Assembly (NCBI GenBank): GCA_019925095.2
Contig: CM034397.1
Location: 3,184,001-3,248,000, forward strand
DNA length: 64,000 nucleotides
Direction: 5' to 3'
Source: Dendrolimus kikuchii
Lineage: Eukaryota > Arthropoda > Insecta > Lepidoptera > Lasiocampidae
The notes below the pieces were generated by a model. The model was not told the DNA's origin. It ran no database searches and worked only from the letters and a program-made list of their open reading frames with translations. This document shows, one piece after another, positions 1 to 11,955 of the stretch. Each line of letters opens with the position of its first letter. Position 1 is the first letter of the stretch. A program made the translations under genes and the position numbers.

Positions 1-49
1 TGATTTTGTTTTTGTCTCATGAAACAAAGTCTTAGGAATTCAGAAAATA

Positions 50-83
50 TGGCGGTACGAAGTTCGCCGGGTCAGCTAGTTTT
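50..83 (+). mobile_element. Helitron-like 3' end at the window edge
   Basis: The sequence GCGGTACGAAGTTCGCCGGG followed by TCAGCTAGT is nearly identical to the terminus at 36818-36846. A short GC hairpin followed by CTAG-T fits a Helitron 3' end. The rest of the element lies to the left, partly outside the window. Confidence 0.5.
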
Positions 84-311
84 ATATGAATAATCATATG
101 GTCTCTTGGCTAGCAGAACAAGGTACCAAAAAACATTTTTGGCTTCTTAAACCAAATGACAAAAACTGCAGACTTACTTCACCTACACGGCACTATTTAC
201 TGCGTGTGGAGTTGTGGACTAAGCAGCTTTAGTAATTTTTAAAGTAGTTTTTTCTAAATCTTAAGATGACATGTTATTTTAGCAAAGACGCGGTATTATT
301 TTTACGTTAAA

Positions 312-562
312 ATTTATCCGTGCAGGAACGAAGAAAGAATAATAATTCCTACGGTCGGGTAGCCTGTTGTAAGAGGCGACAAAACCCCATAGCCTGATAC
401 GGTATTTACGTGTCTGAACGGCTACCAACCCTAGTCTAAAGCATGCCGCCATAACAACCTTGAGTTGTGTTCCGGCATCAGTGGCTAAGTTCCAGGCCCC
501 CTTCGACGCCGACAGCACACTGGTAGCACGTTTGATTTTGCAAATGTCCATAAGCGTCGGGC
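312..562 (+). mobile_element. Family-A retroposon copy A1 (diverged)
   Basis: Family A is an approximately 300-bp repeat running TTTATCCGTGCAGGAACGG ... CCTGTCGTAAGAGGCGAC ... CATAACAACCTTGAGTTGTG ... CTGCAATAAAAAA. Its A-rich 3' end indicates retroposition. This copy is old and lacks the 3' tail. I cannot name the family; it may be a SINE or the tail of a LINE. Confidence 0.75.
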
Positions 563-1308
563 GTCATTCTTCGATTTATAACCATCAAAAATTGGTACAC
601 TACGAGTATATATAAGATATGTATATGCAGACATACCAACTATAATAATATTCTATTACAATGGCTGGTATAACTTTATGCGATGTTCTTAAACCGCTAA
701 AAGTTATCTAATCCAATAAACGTTTGTTTAACTGTTTAACTAATTGTTAAACCGCTGACATTTGAAAGTTCTTAGTTTTGATTTCAGTCTTGACCTACGT
801 TCGCTAAAACTAAAAATATTCTTTGTTACGTAACATATCAAGAGCTGATGCTTGGTGTAACGACCGTATTGTGAGAACCATCGTACGTTTTATAATTAGT
901 TTAGTGGTCGCCACTGAAGGGTGACTCATTCACTGGAATAGACGGCGCTAAGCGGGTCATAGGCGTAGTTTTTTAGTTATAAACGATAGTACTAGGGTTT
1001 CAACTTAAAATTATAAGGTGCCGTGTCACGCGGGCTGTGTGTTAGGCAACCTAGTTGCTGCAACCAAACTTAGCAGCCAATACTTTAGTGTTATTGTGGT
1101 TGCCGAAACCAGAAAATTCCTGGCTGCCTAGTGCATGAGCTCCAATGAGCAATTATCCATCAGAACATCTAAAGCAACAAACACCTTGTTATAAATCCAA
1201 ATTATGTATCTGTGTAAATTAATTCACATGTTTACAATTTGTCTCGTTAAACTTATTGCTGATCAAAGATCTTTTCTCGTCTGTAGTTCTCTTTTTATTG
1301 ATAGAATA
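563..1308. other. No supported feature
   Basis: Non-repetitive DNA, GC-richer in places (900-1130). No ORF of note, no repeat match within the window. Confidence 0.5.
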
Positions 1309-1553
1309 CAGCAGACGGGCTGATTACCTACCTGATGGAAAGTGGTTACCGTCGCCTGTAGACATTCTAACACCAATGTGCTGGAACTTAGCCACTAAAG
1401 CCGCAACACAATTCCAGGGTATGGCTGTATACCCTAGGCCAGGGTCATCCCAAACGGGCAAATGCCCTACCACCTGGCCGTGACAAGTTCTGTTGCCTTT
1501 TGCGACAGGTCGCTAGGCCGCAGGAATTATAATATTCTTTTCCGTTCCTGCAC
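1309..1553 (-). mobile_element. Family-A retroposon copy A2 (diverged)
   Basis: A reverse-orientation copy from CAGCAGACGGGC to CCGTTCCTGCAC, with many substitutions and no A-tail. It is one of the older copies. Confidence 0.7.
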
Positions 1554-1979
1554 AATATTGATATTGCCTGTCATTTGTTTCTCTCTAGTAGTGCTCTTGA
1601 CATTGTTCTCGGGGACTTGGACTATCGTATAAATTACAATTTTCACCAATATTTTGGCATTTATTTTCTAATCACACACTTTCATTTTATTTATGGGTAA
1701 AGTTTTATATATATACTGGTAGAAATATTATACGCTCATGCTAATTAGAGTATCTGAGCAACGTTTCCTCGGTGTTAAAATTTAATGCCAAATTGCCTCC
1801 TCGTTTACTTTCTATTAATTAGAAACCGCATCATACTATTGTAGTGGAGCTAGCGTCTATTTATTCGTTAACTACGTATTAGATAACAAAAACTTTAATT
1901 GCTTCGGCTCAACGACCTTAAATGAGTCTTGGCCTCCGAGACTAGAACGAATACTCCACACTTTTCTATCCAGCGTTCT

Positions 1980-2345
1980 CTTTTTTTATCCACATGAATC
2001 CCTTTATGGACACACCAGTACTAGGGAGACATGACAGTGGTGGGACTCGCCGGCTGCTCCGTCGGAATACCGGCCACGGGAATTACCGCCCCCAAAACTA
2101 AAATCCGCTTTGAATTAAGAAGGTTGCGCCTGGAATACCATCGTGCTCCCCTCTTGGTGGCCTGAGTGCAAGTAACGGTTTAGTAGTCTTCTGCTACTTA
2201 GAGGCTTAAAGCTCATACAGGACAGCCAGCACTACGTCACTCCAGCGATATCTGGGAGTACCAACTGTTCGGCGTCCAATCAATCTGCTTAAATTGGCCC
2301 TCTTCTCACATAATCCTCTGCCAGAAACGCATGCAGGTGGTCATG
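1980..2345 (-). mobile_element. Decayed LINE fragments, R1-like 3' end plus RT-like debris
   Basis: GGGACTCGCCGGCT followed by CGGAATACC is shared with the R1-like 3' region at 26.2 kb, in the same orientation. Further right, the minus strand contains a broken RT-tail-like reading (QIDWTPNSW) with stops. Boundaries and clade are uncertain. Confidence 0.35.
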
Positions 2346-3013
2346 CCAGCGCAAGCGATGCGCTTTGCTTTCTTTTATAATATTAGACTCGTCTACTAGC
2401 ACTTCGATTTAGGCGTTTTATCAAAACCACTAATTAATGTTTATTTTGTTCGCCATTTGACAAGTACTTTCTTTTTACTTCCTATACCTTACTATTCTTT
2501 CACTTGCCTTACCATCTGTTGAATTTTGACTTTACTTGTGTCGAACTTATTTTAAATTTGAACCAATAGTAAGGTAAATGAGCGATCAGTAAAATATGGG
2601 AACGGGCCAATGTTGTGGTGTATGTTTTGTATTTTTATGTTCGTATACAGATAGCATTGTTGTCCATCCTAACAACCCGTTGGAGGTATAAGTCGAAGCT
2701 ATTTATTCATTTTTCACAAAGTGATTACGGTCGAGAATCTCAAACCTGAATTTCAACTGAAAGTCGGTACGGTTTAAGAGAAAGCATGAAATAATAATTA
2801 GTCTAATTAATTTCGCAAAAATAAAAGTAACGCATCTGTAATTTGTATCCCAGTTTGGCGGACATGCTACGTTTCGCTGGTGACTCACGAGCAGGTGAGC
2901 GGAGCGATGTGGCGTCGGCTTGTCTCATTCTCATATGTCATTATTGCACTGCATTAATATGTAAATATACAGGTTGCCTTTCTGAAATTTATTATACCTC
3001 CTTTATCTTTACT
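2346..3013. other. No supported feature
   Basis: AT-rich. Short overlapping ORFs of 60-70 codons on both strands near 2703-3052 have no recognisable content. Confidence 0.5.
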
Positions 3014-3220
3014 AGTCGTCGCCCGTGGTCGAAATTCGAACATAATAATTAATGTCAAAGACTATATTATACTTCTATAATCACTGTTAATTTGACTTGA
3101 ACAATGAACAAAAGAGTATATATGCGTGTGTATGTCAAATACATGGTAGTGTGTGTAATGTTTTTTTTTATTGATTTAATGTATTTTTTATACATAATTT
3201 AAAAAAATCATTCAATTTGG
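3014..3220 (+). repeat. Family-D repeat, first fragment
   Basis: It is shared with 11605-11955 and 31618-32158: GTCGAAATTCGA ... AAAGAGTATATATGCGTGTG ... TCAAATACATGGTAGTGTGT, then an A/T-rich stretch. Class unknown; probably a decayed LINE tail or Helitron derivative. Confidence 0.6.
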
Positions 3221-3369
3221 TTGATCTGTTTAATAACAGCATGGTCATCCTTAAGTTTACTAATCACTAGTTTTACCCATAGTTTCGCTAGCGTTATGGG
3301 AGATTTTGTCAACAAATTACAATTAAATAATTTATACTACAACTATTTGTAAAACCACTGTCTATAACC

Positions 3370-3840
3370 TATTTTATTATACCTCGGGAACAGTATTTTA
3401 TTGTACAGGAAGGTTTCCTTTTTTGTACCTCTAACAACGTGTATGCAAAATTTCATGATGATCGGCTGAATAGTTAGGCGTCAAAGTTTACAAACAAACT
3501 GTCATTTGCATTTACGATGTAAGTATTGATTACTATTAGTGACGATATGACGGTTTGATCCTTTAAAGTCATATTTGCACCTGAAATTTGTGGCAAAATG
3601 CTCAGTATGCCGGATGCTACTGAACTTGCAGCATGCGTGTGTGTGTCAAATACATGGTAGTGTGTATAATGTTTTTTTAATTGATTTAATGTATTTTTAT
3701 GCATAATTTTTAAACAATATTAGCATTCTACACTCCTTCTCTATATAAACTATCAGTGTGCCAAATTTCATACTCCTCGGTCCGCGCAATTTTCGTAAAA
3801 AGTGGTACAAAGTTTTTGCTTCGCTTATTAATATAATGAT
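3370..3840 (+). repeat. Family-D repeat, second fragment and related tail
   Basis: CAAATACATGGTAGTGTGTA recurs at about 3647, followed by the family-D 3' half: GTGCCAAATTTCATACTCC, TCCGCGCAATTTTCGTAAAA and TTGCTTCGCTTATTAATATA. The stretch before it holds another degenerate LINE-like tail (AAAATTTCATGATGATCGGC). This looks like a partial tandem of the 3.0 kb fragment. Confidence 0.55.
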
Positions 3841-3989
3841 TTAGAACAGTTTTTTAATTACATTTCTAAACAATAAAGTCTATTTGCAACATTTTATTCA
3901 GTTTTCTTTATATCGCTAGCAATGACGAGATAAAAGTAGATACGCGTTTAACAATTTGCATCTATTCAACCATAACTTTTCGCTTCTAA

Positions 3990-4213
3990 TTTGCAATGTT
4001 GCGCCAATACCTTGGTATCGGGTAAATCGATATCTGGTCAACCCACAGCGATTCGCATAACAGCCTACGACGACACATCGAGCGTGTCACGAAGTGCGAT
4101 AACCGCAGCTTGTCGTGAGTGTTTCGACAGATTTATAGTACGAAGATTGTGATGTCTACGTAACGTGCTGGATTGACGAAAAGTGTTGCCTTTAGTTCTT
4201 GTGCGTATTACGT
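3990..4213 (+). promoter_or_regulatory. CpG-rich candidate promoter / non-coding first exon with strong donor
   Basis: About 220 bp is strikingly rich in CpG (roughly twenty) compared with the AT-rich surroundings, and matches no repeat family seen in the window. It ends at 4213 just before GTAAGT, an ideal 5' splice donor. It holds no long ORF. This is what an insect housekeeping 5' UTR exon and promoter look like. Assigning it to Apc, whose next exon would start near 29550, is inference; it could belong to another transcript. Confidence 0.33.
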
Positions 4214-4774
4214 GTAAGTAATTAAAACTACGTTTTAAGAATTTTCAACGTGTTCTTTTTTTTTTAACATCTACGGACTCGAGTTCCGTACCCTTTTTCA
4301 CAACTTGATTTCTATGAAAGTTTTTTGAGTTCATACACGCTTGTTGTTTATTTTTGTTACTGTGTGTGACATTAATTTAGTGATTTTTATGTTGTGGTGT
4401 ACCTTAAGAATAACGTGGTCTATTAAAATTTGTTTCAATGATTTAGTTTGAAATTGTTAATGTATGTACGTTTGCTAGTGAAGATCTAATAGACGATACG
4501 GAAATTTACACGTATAATATTGTGTGAATAGATTGTAGTGAAAATTGGTATTTTTCTACAGTAGTTTTTTTTTTTAATATCCGCACTCATAATCCTTTTC
4601 AAGTGTTAAGAAAGGGAATGTACTGATACTAAAAATCTAGATCACTACTACTCACATTTATAAAACAAAAAATACCTATTATCTATTACATTTTAACTAA
4701 AATACGTCTATATAAATTTATCACATAATACTATTTTATATGTTTATATATATACTAGATATTTATATAAATAT
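4214..4774. other. AT-rich, possible start of the first intron
   Basis: It follows the GTAAGT donor at 4213; low complexity, with TATA-like runs near 4735-4770. Nothing else seen. Confidence 0.4.
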
Positions 4775-5062
4775 GTCGGGGTAGCGTAATGGCTAGCGCA
4801 CGCGTCCCAAACTCAAAGGGCGCGGGTTCGATCCTGGCCGGAACGCATGCACCAGTCACTTTTCTGATCTAATGTGCATATTGTTACAATTACCACGTGC
4901 TAACAACGGTGAAGGAAAACATCGTGATTCAACCTGCACATCGAGATAACCGATGTGTCAAACCTTGCCAAGCCGCCTTGGACAAGCGTGGCGGGTATAC
5001 TTGTCCGTTCCCCCTGTAATGGGAGGTCTGAGCCCAGCAGTGGGAATATTTATGGGCTGATA
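4775..5062 (+). mobile_element. tRNA-derived SINE, family E copy 1
   Basis: The head GGGGTAGCGTAATGGCTAGC (A-box-like), with GGGTTCGATCC (B box) about 45 bp later, marks an RNA polymerase III promoter. The body contains AATGTGCATATTGTTACAAT and GATAACCGATGTGTCAAA, shared with 28590-28801. The end AGCCCAGCAGTGGGAATATT resembles known lepidopteran LINE/SINE tails. It does not fold as a functional tRNA. Confidence 0.75.
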
Positions 5063-5413
5063 TTATATACTAACTTATGTGTATACATGTCCGTGTACTC
5101 GTTCCCCGGACCGTCAGCACCCGTCCACCGATTTGGCGCTGGGTGGTGTCACATACTACGTAATATTATACCTATATAATACTTATATTTTTATAACATT
5201 ATATGCGATAGTATATGTCCATAGTAGTTAACATCATAATTCTGATATTTTTTATGTTGAACAATTTGCAATCGATATTACTCGAACCAACTATAATAAA
5301 CAATATCTGGCCATCTATATTAATCAGGAGCTTAGCGTAGATATCACATAATTTTGTATAAAAAATAATTCAATGTACATTATTTGGAAAATGGCCCATC
5401 ACGTAAATCTAAA

Positions 5414-5613
5414 TCATGGCTACGCTTGCCGTACAACTACATTGGATCACGTGTTGCGTCGTTGTAAAGATGTCTTCTATTCTCTGGCAGTTGGCAGGGT
5501 CCTTGCATCTGGCAGGGTCGCCATGTGGTAGGTGGTATGCCGGTTGGCTGGTAGGTGGTGTGCTGGTTGGCTCGATACTGACCAACGGATAATTACGGCA
5601 AGCGTCGCCATAC
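5414..5613. repeat. Short element with terminal inverted repeats and a 23-bp tandem duplication
   Basis: TGGCTACGCTTGCCGT near 5416 is inverted as ACGGCAAGCGTCGCCA near 5596, with one mismatch. Inside, GGTAGGTGGT-x-TGC-x-GGTTGGCT occurs twice in tandem (about 5526-5573). It looks like a small MITE-like unit, but no target duplication was established. Confidence 0.4.
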
Positions 5614-7727
5614 CACAACTCAATGTTTTATTAACTAACTTGAATTTAAGAAAGCTATGCTATTTATTCGGTGGAGCCTACACTCCAAATCTTCTCTATA
5701 AATGGGCCAGTACAATTGAAATGAAGTTCTGAATCGATCCTAACTCAGCATGATGCTGGTTAGCTCAACCAGCGCTGGTCTTCCGTTAGGGCCGTTCAAG
5801 TGATTTACGGATAGACAAACACAAAACAAAACAAAAAAATATATGACGAGTATTATTGCAAACAAATATAAAAATTAATATACAGTATAAAAATTTATAT
5901 AAAAATAAACTATATCATTAATATATAAAAACTGATTTAAAAATTAATGCTATGAAGCGAATTTATAAAGAATAACATAATGGAATAAGGAACAAGCTTA
6001 AAAACTAAAAAACTATAACAATATCAATTTTATATTTTGTCTGTCAGTCTGTTGGTTTGTGTCAAATATGCTGCAAATAGGAAATATCTAATCTGAGAAT
6101 AATCATGGTTAAACAGGCAAAAAGAGACTGAAAAATTAAAGTACATCAGGCAGATCCTGCACATAACACCAACATCATTATATGGCACTAGTATCATGTA
6201 CAAGATCCGCCTGACTCACATGATGATCATATATTTTTTTTTTAATTTTGCTCTAAACCCGTGTATATTTTGCAAGCTTTTAAGAGGGGGTGGAATATTG
6301 TTCCAACATTTTGTCGCAGCACAGCGAAAACTGCCCCTAAATGCGTAAAATAAGACATTTAAAATTGTGAGTTTCAATCTAAATTAAATAAATGATTCAC
6401 TAACTCTACAACACACTGGTCGTAAAAATGTTTGACCCTCATGTGAACGTTAACAACACAAATGAAACTCTTAACAATGGCTTCCTTTTTCACAACATAG
6501 CGATTCATTACTTCAAAATCTTTTTCAACATCGTTCCTCATTTTTAAAACATATGAGTTATTGTTTAGTACTCCTTTACATCTATTATGCATAATTCAGC
6601 CGAAACTGACAATGGTCCATTGATGGTTCATCATTCGGAATGTTTAAGTTGTCTTTCCGCATCATCTTTAGTCATTTTCAGATCACTTAAAATCTACTTA
6701 TGAGTAATGTATGTAATGTATCATTATACCTTAATGATTGTAATCTTATTCTTTACTTACGGTAATTTTTTCTATCAGATACACATCATTCATTTGAAAT
6801 GTAGAGGATCACGTACTGCAAACTTTAGTATTATGAAAACGTGTTGTTCATTAAAATTTCTTATCTAGATAAGCTTGTTGCATTGATTGCTAACTTATTG
6901 TTTTTATCCCGTGTTACAAATCTACCTACTTGTGCATTTTTTATTTATTTTCAAAAATTCATTAATTCAAATTATACCTATAAACACATCGGATTATCTC
7001 AGAGAGTAAATCTAAACACTAGAGATATCGCATTTCACATAGATGGGTACTTGTATAAGACTTTTGTTTACCTCTTATGTAGTGTCAAATTTGCAAAAAT
7101 ATATTTTTGAATTGAGCAGTAGATCGTCAAGAAGAGGAAGGTGACGTTTAAAACTCGAGTAATTTAACCTCTTTTACGTTTCCTTTACAGTGGCCGTCTA
7201 GTGTAAAAGCCGATTAATAAGAGTGTAATGAATACTTAAAATATTTTATTCATGTTTAATATTGGATTAAACAAATAAAATTTCGTATTTTGGTATTATT
7301 GAACATAGTATTCACCGTTATTACAGAACATAAGTCAAAGGAATATCTTGCTTTGTACATCCAATAAATTTCTGAGCGCCACCATCAACCTTCGTGTTTA
7401 TTGTTTGTTACATAAGATCAGACTCGCCCGGATGACTCAGATGGTGGGCGATGGTGGATTGCAAGTGACCAAACTGGCTCCGACAATGCGTGTTTGGATA
7501 TATTTAACAGCACGACTGGTATGACTACTGTAACCATTATCATAAGGTACTGCATAAGTCTAGCTATGTTTTTAACCTGGTGGTTGGAACAATTTGTTTT
7601 CATTCCTCAATTACATGCATGGCAGTGACCCCTATTTTATCCGTCATCTCACTACAGCACTATGTAGCGACATATAAATTACACCTCGCCTTTCTATTTA
7701 TATAGACCCAAAAGTTCTTGAGAAAAT
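5614..7727. other. AT-rich, no gene supported
   Basis: Small ORFs (6374-6592 minus, 6841-7110 plus) lack any family resemblance and show no codon pattern. AGGCAGATCC near 6149 and GGATCTTGTAC reversed near 6195 are weak palindromes only. Confidence 0.5.
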
Positions 7728-8192
7728 AAAAAAACCGACTTCAAAAAGTAAAAAGTATAAAATAACTTATTTCTAAAGCTATTATTATTAATATATATTA
7801 TCTAAATCATCTTAAACTCGGTGCTTAGTAATTTACAAAATATAGTAATTTTTATGTTTTACTTTGCACCGACTTCAAGATGTTTTAGATAATATATATT
7901 AATAATAATAGCTTTAGAAATAAGTTATTTTATACTTTTTAGTTTTTGAAGTCGGTTTTTTTAAACGAAGTTTTTTTATTTTTTTGTTACTTTTTAGTGT
8001 CTAGCTATGTATGGGCAGACCTACGAAAGGTGCCGCGCTCCTTAAAAAATATGGGTCCCAAGAAATGGGAACAAAAAAATGTTTGTAAAATGTAAACTAC
8101 TGGGCCAAACTATGTTAAATTTTTAGGGGACCAAATGGCAATTATTCCGCATCAAACTAAACCTCCTCCTTTTTTTGAAGTCGGTTAAAAAT
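7728..8192. mobile_element. Foldback element with very long inverted repeat
   Basis: Arms of about 86 bp at 7728-7813 and 7877-7962 are near-perfect reverse complements, each bounded by AACCGACTTCAAAAA-type ends, with a 63-bp loop. A third end, TTTTTTTGAAGTCGGTT, at about 8171-8187 suggests the complete unit is 7728-8192 with ends beginning AACCGACTTCAAA. There is no coding capacity. It is probably a MITE or foldback transposon. Confidence 0.6.
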
Positions 8193-9103
8193 TGCTGATG
8201 ATACTGAACATAAATAGAGAGACGGATGGATGGTGACGAAAATGACTATATAGGTTCCGTTTTTACTAAACTGGCTAAGAAGGATGGCTAAAAAGTGATT
8301 ATAATAATATTAGCATTTCTAATATTTATTTTTCGCGCGCAACTTGACCATTGACCAACATAGCAACGAAACAACCTATGACGACAATAATACACATGAA
8401 ATTTAAGTTAATGACTGGTGGATAAGTCTATTGTTAATAATTTTTTTAATGCTACTAATGTAATACAGAATATTTAACCGCATGTCTTCTGTTCCACCAC
8501 GGCTTGATCATTCATTTCTTCTGTTACATTATACCACTAATTAAACATAATGGTAGCAGTTAAATTTGCGTTCCATGTAAAAAAAGCGTATTGCTTGATT
8601 TTATATTTCTATTGCATAAAGAGAATAAGATATTAATGTTAGAATTAGACCCTTTTATGTTCTCATTCTGCAAGTGTCTGGAAAGTTTCAAAATGATGAA
8701 AAAGGTTATTATAGAGTGATTGTAATTAAGAATATTATATAAGGTATTTACAGTCCTCGACCATTTCATTATCCGAGTAAAGAAGTACGCCGCTGCACAA
8801 GTTTTTCTTAATTGTCGTGTAATAACCGCAATATATGTTTAGACGTTGTCCCTACACAACAAATTCTGTTGTATATTTACTTTATATGACAGACGGACAC
8901 TTTATTGCATAATCTTCATGTCTGAAAAGTCAGTGGTTAACATTACTATACAAATTAAATAATGTTACCATTACTTTGAAAATAATTTTAGAAATTTTTA
9001 CAAACAATACGTTTGCTTGCATTGCTTAAAACAATTGGTATTTTAGTATTCTAAGAGCAATATTAGAACAGCATTAACAATTGTGCTTATTCATTAAATA
9101 ATC
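8193..9103. other. No supported feature
   Basis: A LINE-tail-like GACGGATGGATGGTGACG near 8221, otherwise AT-rich unique sequence. Confidence 0.45.
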
Positions 9104-9258
9104 TTAAAAGACAATGTCAGTCATTTCATCGATTTTATCTCCAAAATAGTTACGAATTCCACAGTCAATTTCTGCAGTTGTAATAACCTCACTTTCACTG
9201 TGAATGATCAATTTATCGTAGCGAAATACAATGTTCGTGATCAGATTGCCAAGGCTTT
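9104..9258 (-). CDS. Possible terminal exon, unknown protein with histone-fold-like hint
   Basis: On the minus strand, acceptor TTTTTCGATTTACAG is followed by 51 codons and a TAA at 9106-9104. The reading begins SLGNLITNIVFRYDKL and continues SESEVITTAEIDCGIRNYFG, ending DEMTDIVF. The spacing I-T-x-x-E-I followed four residues later by Arg recalls the L2-alpha3 part of histone H2B (ITSREIQTAVR). This is a weak resemblance by eye only. No upstream exon was found nearby. It could be a chance ORF or a retroelement relic, since an RT fragment lies 200 bp away on the other strand. Confidence 0.28.
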
Positions 9259-9474
9259 CTGTAAATCGAAAAATCTATTAATTTATCATTCTGACCTTGT
9301 TTCTGTTTCAGTGATTCAGTTTTACAAAATTAAAATCTTGTTTGGCGGATGGATTAATAAACAAATGGTAGTGTGACTAATTACCATCCATAAGAATTTT
9401 CAAAATTGTTCTTATACTTCATCTTTATTTTTTATACGCACCATTATTCATTCCCAACAGAGGAGTGTATAGAA

Positions 9475-9640
9475 GGTGGACGTTAAAAATGCTTTTAATT
9501 CAATCAACAGGGCCACCCTGCTGTCCCAAGTACAAGAAAAGTCGCCAAAAGCATTTAGTTTTATCAATCAGTGCTACAGTCAAATATCAGTTTTAATGTA
9601 CCAGAAGCATCAAATTTTTTCAGAAACTAAGTTCGATAAA
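9475..9640 (+). pseudogene. Non-LTR reverse-transcriptase fragment
   Basis: The plus frame from 9475 reads VDVKNAFNSINRATLLSQV and later LMYQKHQIFSETK. The D-x-x-N-A-F-N-S-x-x-R signature is RT palm motif A of LINE-type enzymes, followed by the expected spacing to the F-S segment. It is a fragment of about 55 codons with no flanking RT domains. Confidence 0.6.
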
Positions 9641-10649
9641 TCTTAAATTCACATATTGTTTGGTTATATTTACATTGGTTTCAAGCAAAGCTAATATTTT
9701 ATATAAATGTAAATTAGTTTCTGTTTAATTCTGTACGCTGTTTAATTCGTTTAATATAATTTCAAAACTTCGCCCATTTTGATTTGGAGTCTTATTTACT
9801 CCAGTAGGTCCTCTGTTTCACCTCAAGCCACCTACACTTCCATATAATATGCATCATAACAAACCTTCAGACGCCTTATTTGGAAAGTCTAGTCCATTCA
9901 CGTAGCCAGAATATTAATATTTTGAATATTAATGAATAATTAAAACATATTATGGATGAATACTAATTTTGCTAGCACAGTGGTAAGCAGACTTAAAATT
10001 GATATAAATATGAAATTGTTTTAAATGTATTGGATATCCTAAGAAACTAGTGAAAAATTATACTTCGACTAATATTAAAAATATGCGTACCCTGCGTCAC
10101 GTCCGTCAAATCACCACTTCCATTAATTACTTCCGATATTCCATCGTGTAAAACAAAAACCAGGTCATCATTTCCTTCGCCACGTCACGCTAAATCATCA
10201 TGAATACCAGCATTCTTGACCCCTTCCGCTAAAACGAGACTTCCACTCGGGAACCTTCGATAGATGATTCGATTAGCTTACACGGCCCTTTTAGGTTTAT
10301 CGACTACGTTGTATACGATTTTGTATTTGTCTTTTAGCCAACCGGCCTGTAATGATATGATAGCTTTTAATTGATTCCGACCTTATTTTAATACTACGCA
10401 AGTCCCTACTGATTTCATTGTTTGTTTGAATTAATAATTTTTGTGTCATCAAACTATAGCAACAATTATAAACATGGTGGTTTCTCGCATATAAACTTCG
10501 GTTTAGTATCTCACGTGAAAAATAATGTTCATATGCCATATCAACGATCTTTCATATGTGTATATACCAACAATTTTAAGTAAGCATCATTAGTTAATTT
10601 CTAAAGCTCTGAAGAGGTAACAATTAAATCTGTCTATCTATACTATAGT
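9641..10649. other. No supported feature
   Basis: AT-rich. TTACTTCCGATATTCCATCG near 10127 resembles units of the 41.0 kb cluster but is isolated. Confidence 0.45.
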
Positions 10650-11100
10650 ATATTTATAAATGGTTCGAGTTTGTACAATGCGTTTAAAAATGTGGAAAAA
10701 TCAGGGGGGCTAATTCGGACCAAGAGATTACAAAAATGCAATTTTTAGAATTTTGTCTGTCTGTCTGTCAGAGCATCACGTCAAAACTACTGAACGGATT
10801 TAAATGAAACTCGACACAGAGTTCTCATATCCCAGGGCGTAACTTAGGGATACTTTTTATCCCGATAAATGACGTCGTTTCCGCGGGATAGATAAAAAAT
10901 CATAAAGATGGCGCTGATCGCATCCTTTTTGAAAACTACATAACGTATATGAACGGAAACTCGACACAGAGATGGCTTATATCCCGAATCAATTCTTAGG
11001 ATACTTTTTATCCCAATAAGTGATGTCGTTTGCGTAGGGTAGACGAATTAGCTAAACAGATGGCGCTGCGATAGCGTTTTTCAATTTACTAACAAATACC
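10650..11100 (+). repeat. Family-G LINE-tail-like repeat
   Basis: TGTCTGTCTGTC is followed by CATCACGTCAAAACTACTGA, ACGGATTTAAATGAAACTCG and ATACTTTTTATCCC. The pattern recurs at 24855-25080, 59325-59560 (reverse) and 61190-61540. The second half repeats the 'AAACTCGACACAGAG' and 'TTTTTATCCC' segments, i.e. an internal duplication. Class unresolved. Confidence 0.55.
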
Positions 11101-11604
11101 TAGAGATGCAAAATTATTAAGATATTCTGTTGCCAATGGTTCGAAAACAAAATAAGAGTAACTAGGATGTTTCTGAATTCCATTTCAATGTTATGACGTA
11201 AACTGATCAATTACTATAGTTTATTAGCCTGGTATACGTTCAGATGACGTTACTTCGTTAATCATACAATATATCGTCAGGCAAAATTAGGTGTCGATCA
11301 AAATAGATTTTTTAGGCAGGCGTTGTTTCGAGGAATCATTTTTATCAATTTCTAATACTTCTTTTATCTATCATATGAAATTTCTTACAATTTCATTCAT
11401 TTATTCAATGGAATACATATAATTGCTATAATTTGAATCGATTCTATTTGGCTAAATAAATTATTATACTTTCTGTAAGTTACATTTGCCTACTTGTTTC
11501 CTATAAGTACAAACAGGGTTACATTTTGATTAACTCATACTGTTTTACTAGTTTCATGTAAATGTCTTGTAAGTCTGCCACAACACCTAATAATAATAAC
11601 TAGT

Positions 11605-11955
11605 TGGTCGAAATTCGACCATAATTAATTTAAATTATAAGTTTGAACATTATTAAGGTTCTGTTGTTAAAGACTATATACTTCTATAATCACAGTTTTT
11701 ACCAAGGCTACACTCTTAATTTGACTTTAACAGTAAACAAAAGAGTATATATGCGTGTGTGTGCGTCAAATACATGGTAGTATGTGTAATGTATTTTTTA
11801 TTGACTTATTGTATTTTATACGCATAATTAAAAAAAAAATAGCTTCTGCACTATTTCTCTATATGACCAATAAGTGTGCGAAATTTCATACTTCTTCGTC
11901 CGCGCAATTTTCGTAAAAAGGGATACAAAGTTTTTGCTTCACGTATTAATATAAT
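11605..11955 (+). repeat. Family-D repeat, longest uninterrupted copy
   Basis: It runs from GGTCGAAATTCGACCATAAT to CACGTATTAATATAATGAT. It serves as the empty-site reference for the RTE insertion at 31689: TGAACATTATTAAGGTTCTG here is intact, whereas at 31.7 kb the insertion splits it. Confidence 0.6.

Noticed and set aside
4775..4860. Possible tRNA gene (A box and B box present)
   Set aside because: The spacing and arms do not give a cloverleaf, and the same head with a non-tRNA body recurs at 28.6 kb; it is a SINE.
6841..7110. 89-codon ORF with hydrophobic stretches
   Set aside because: Composition is what AT-rich random sequence gives; no family resemblance or conserved start context.
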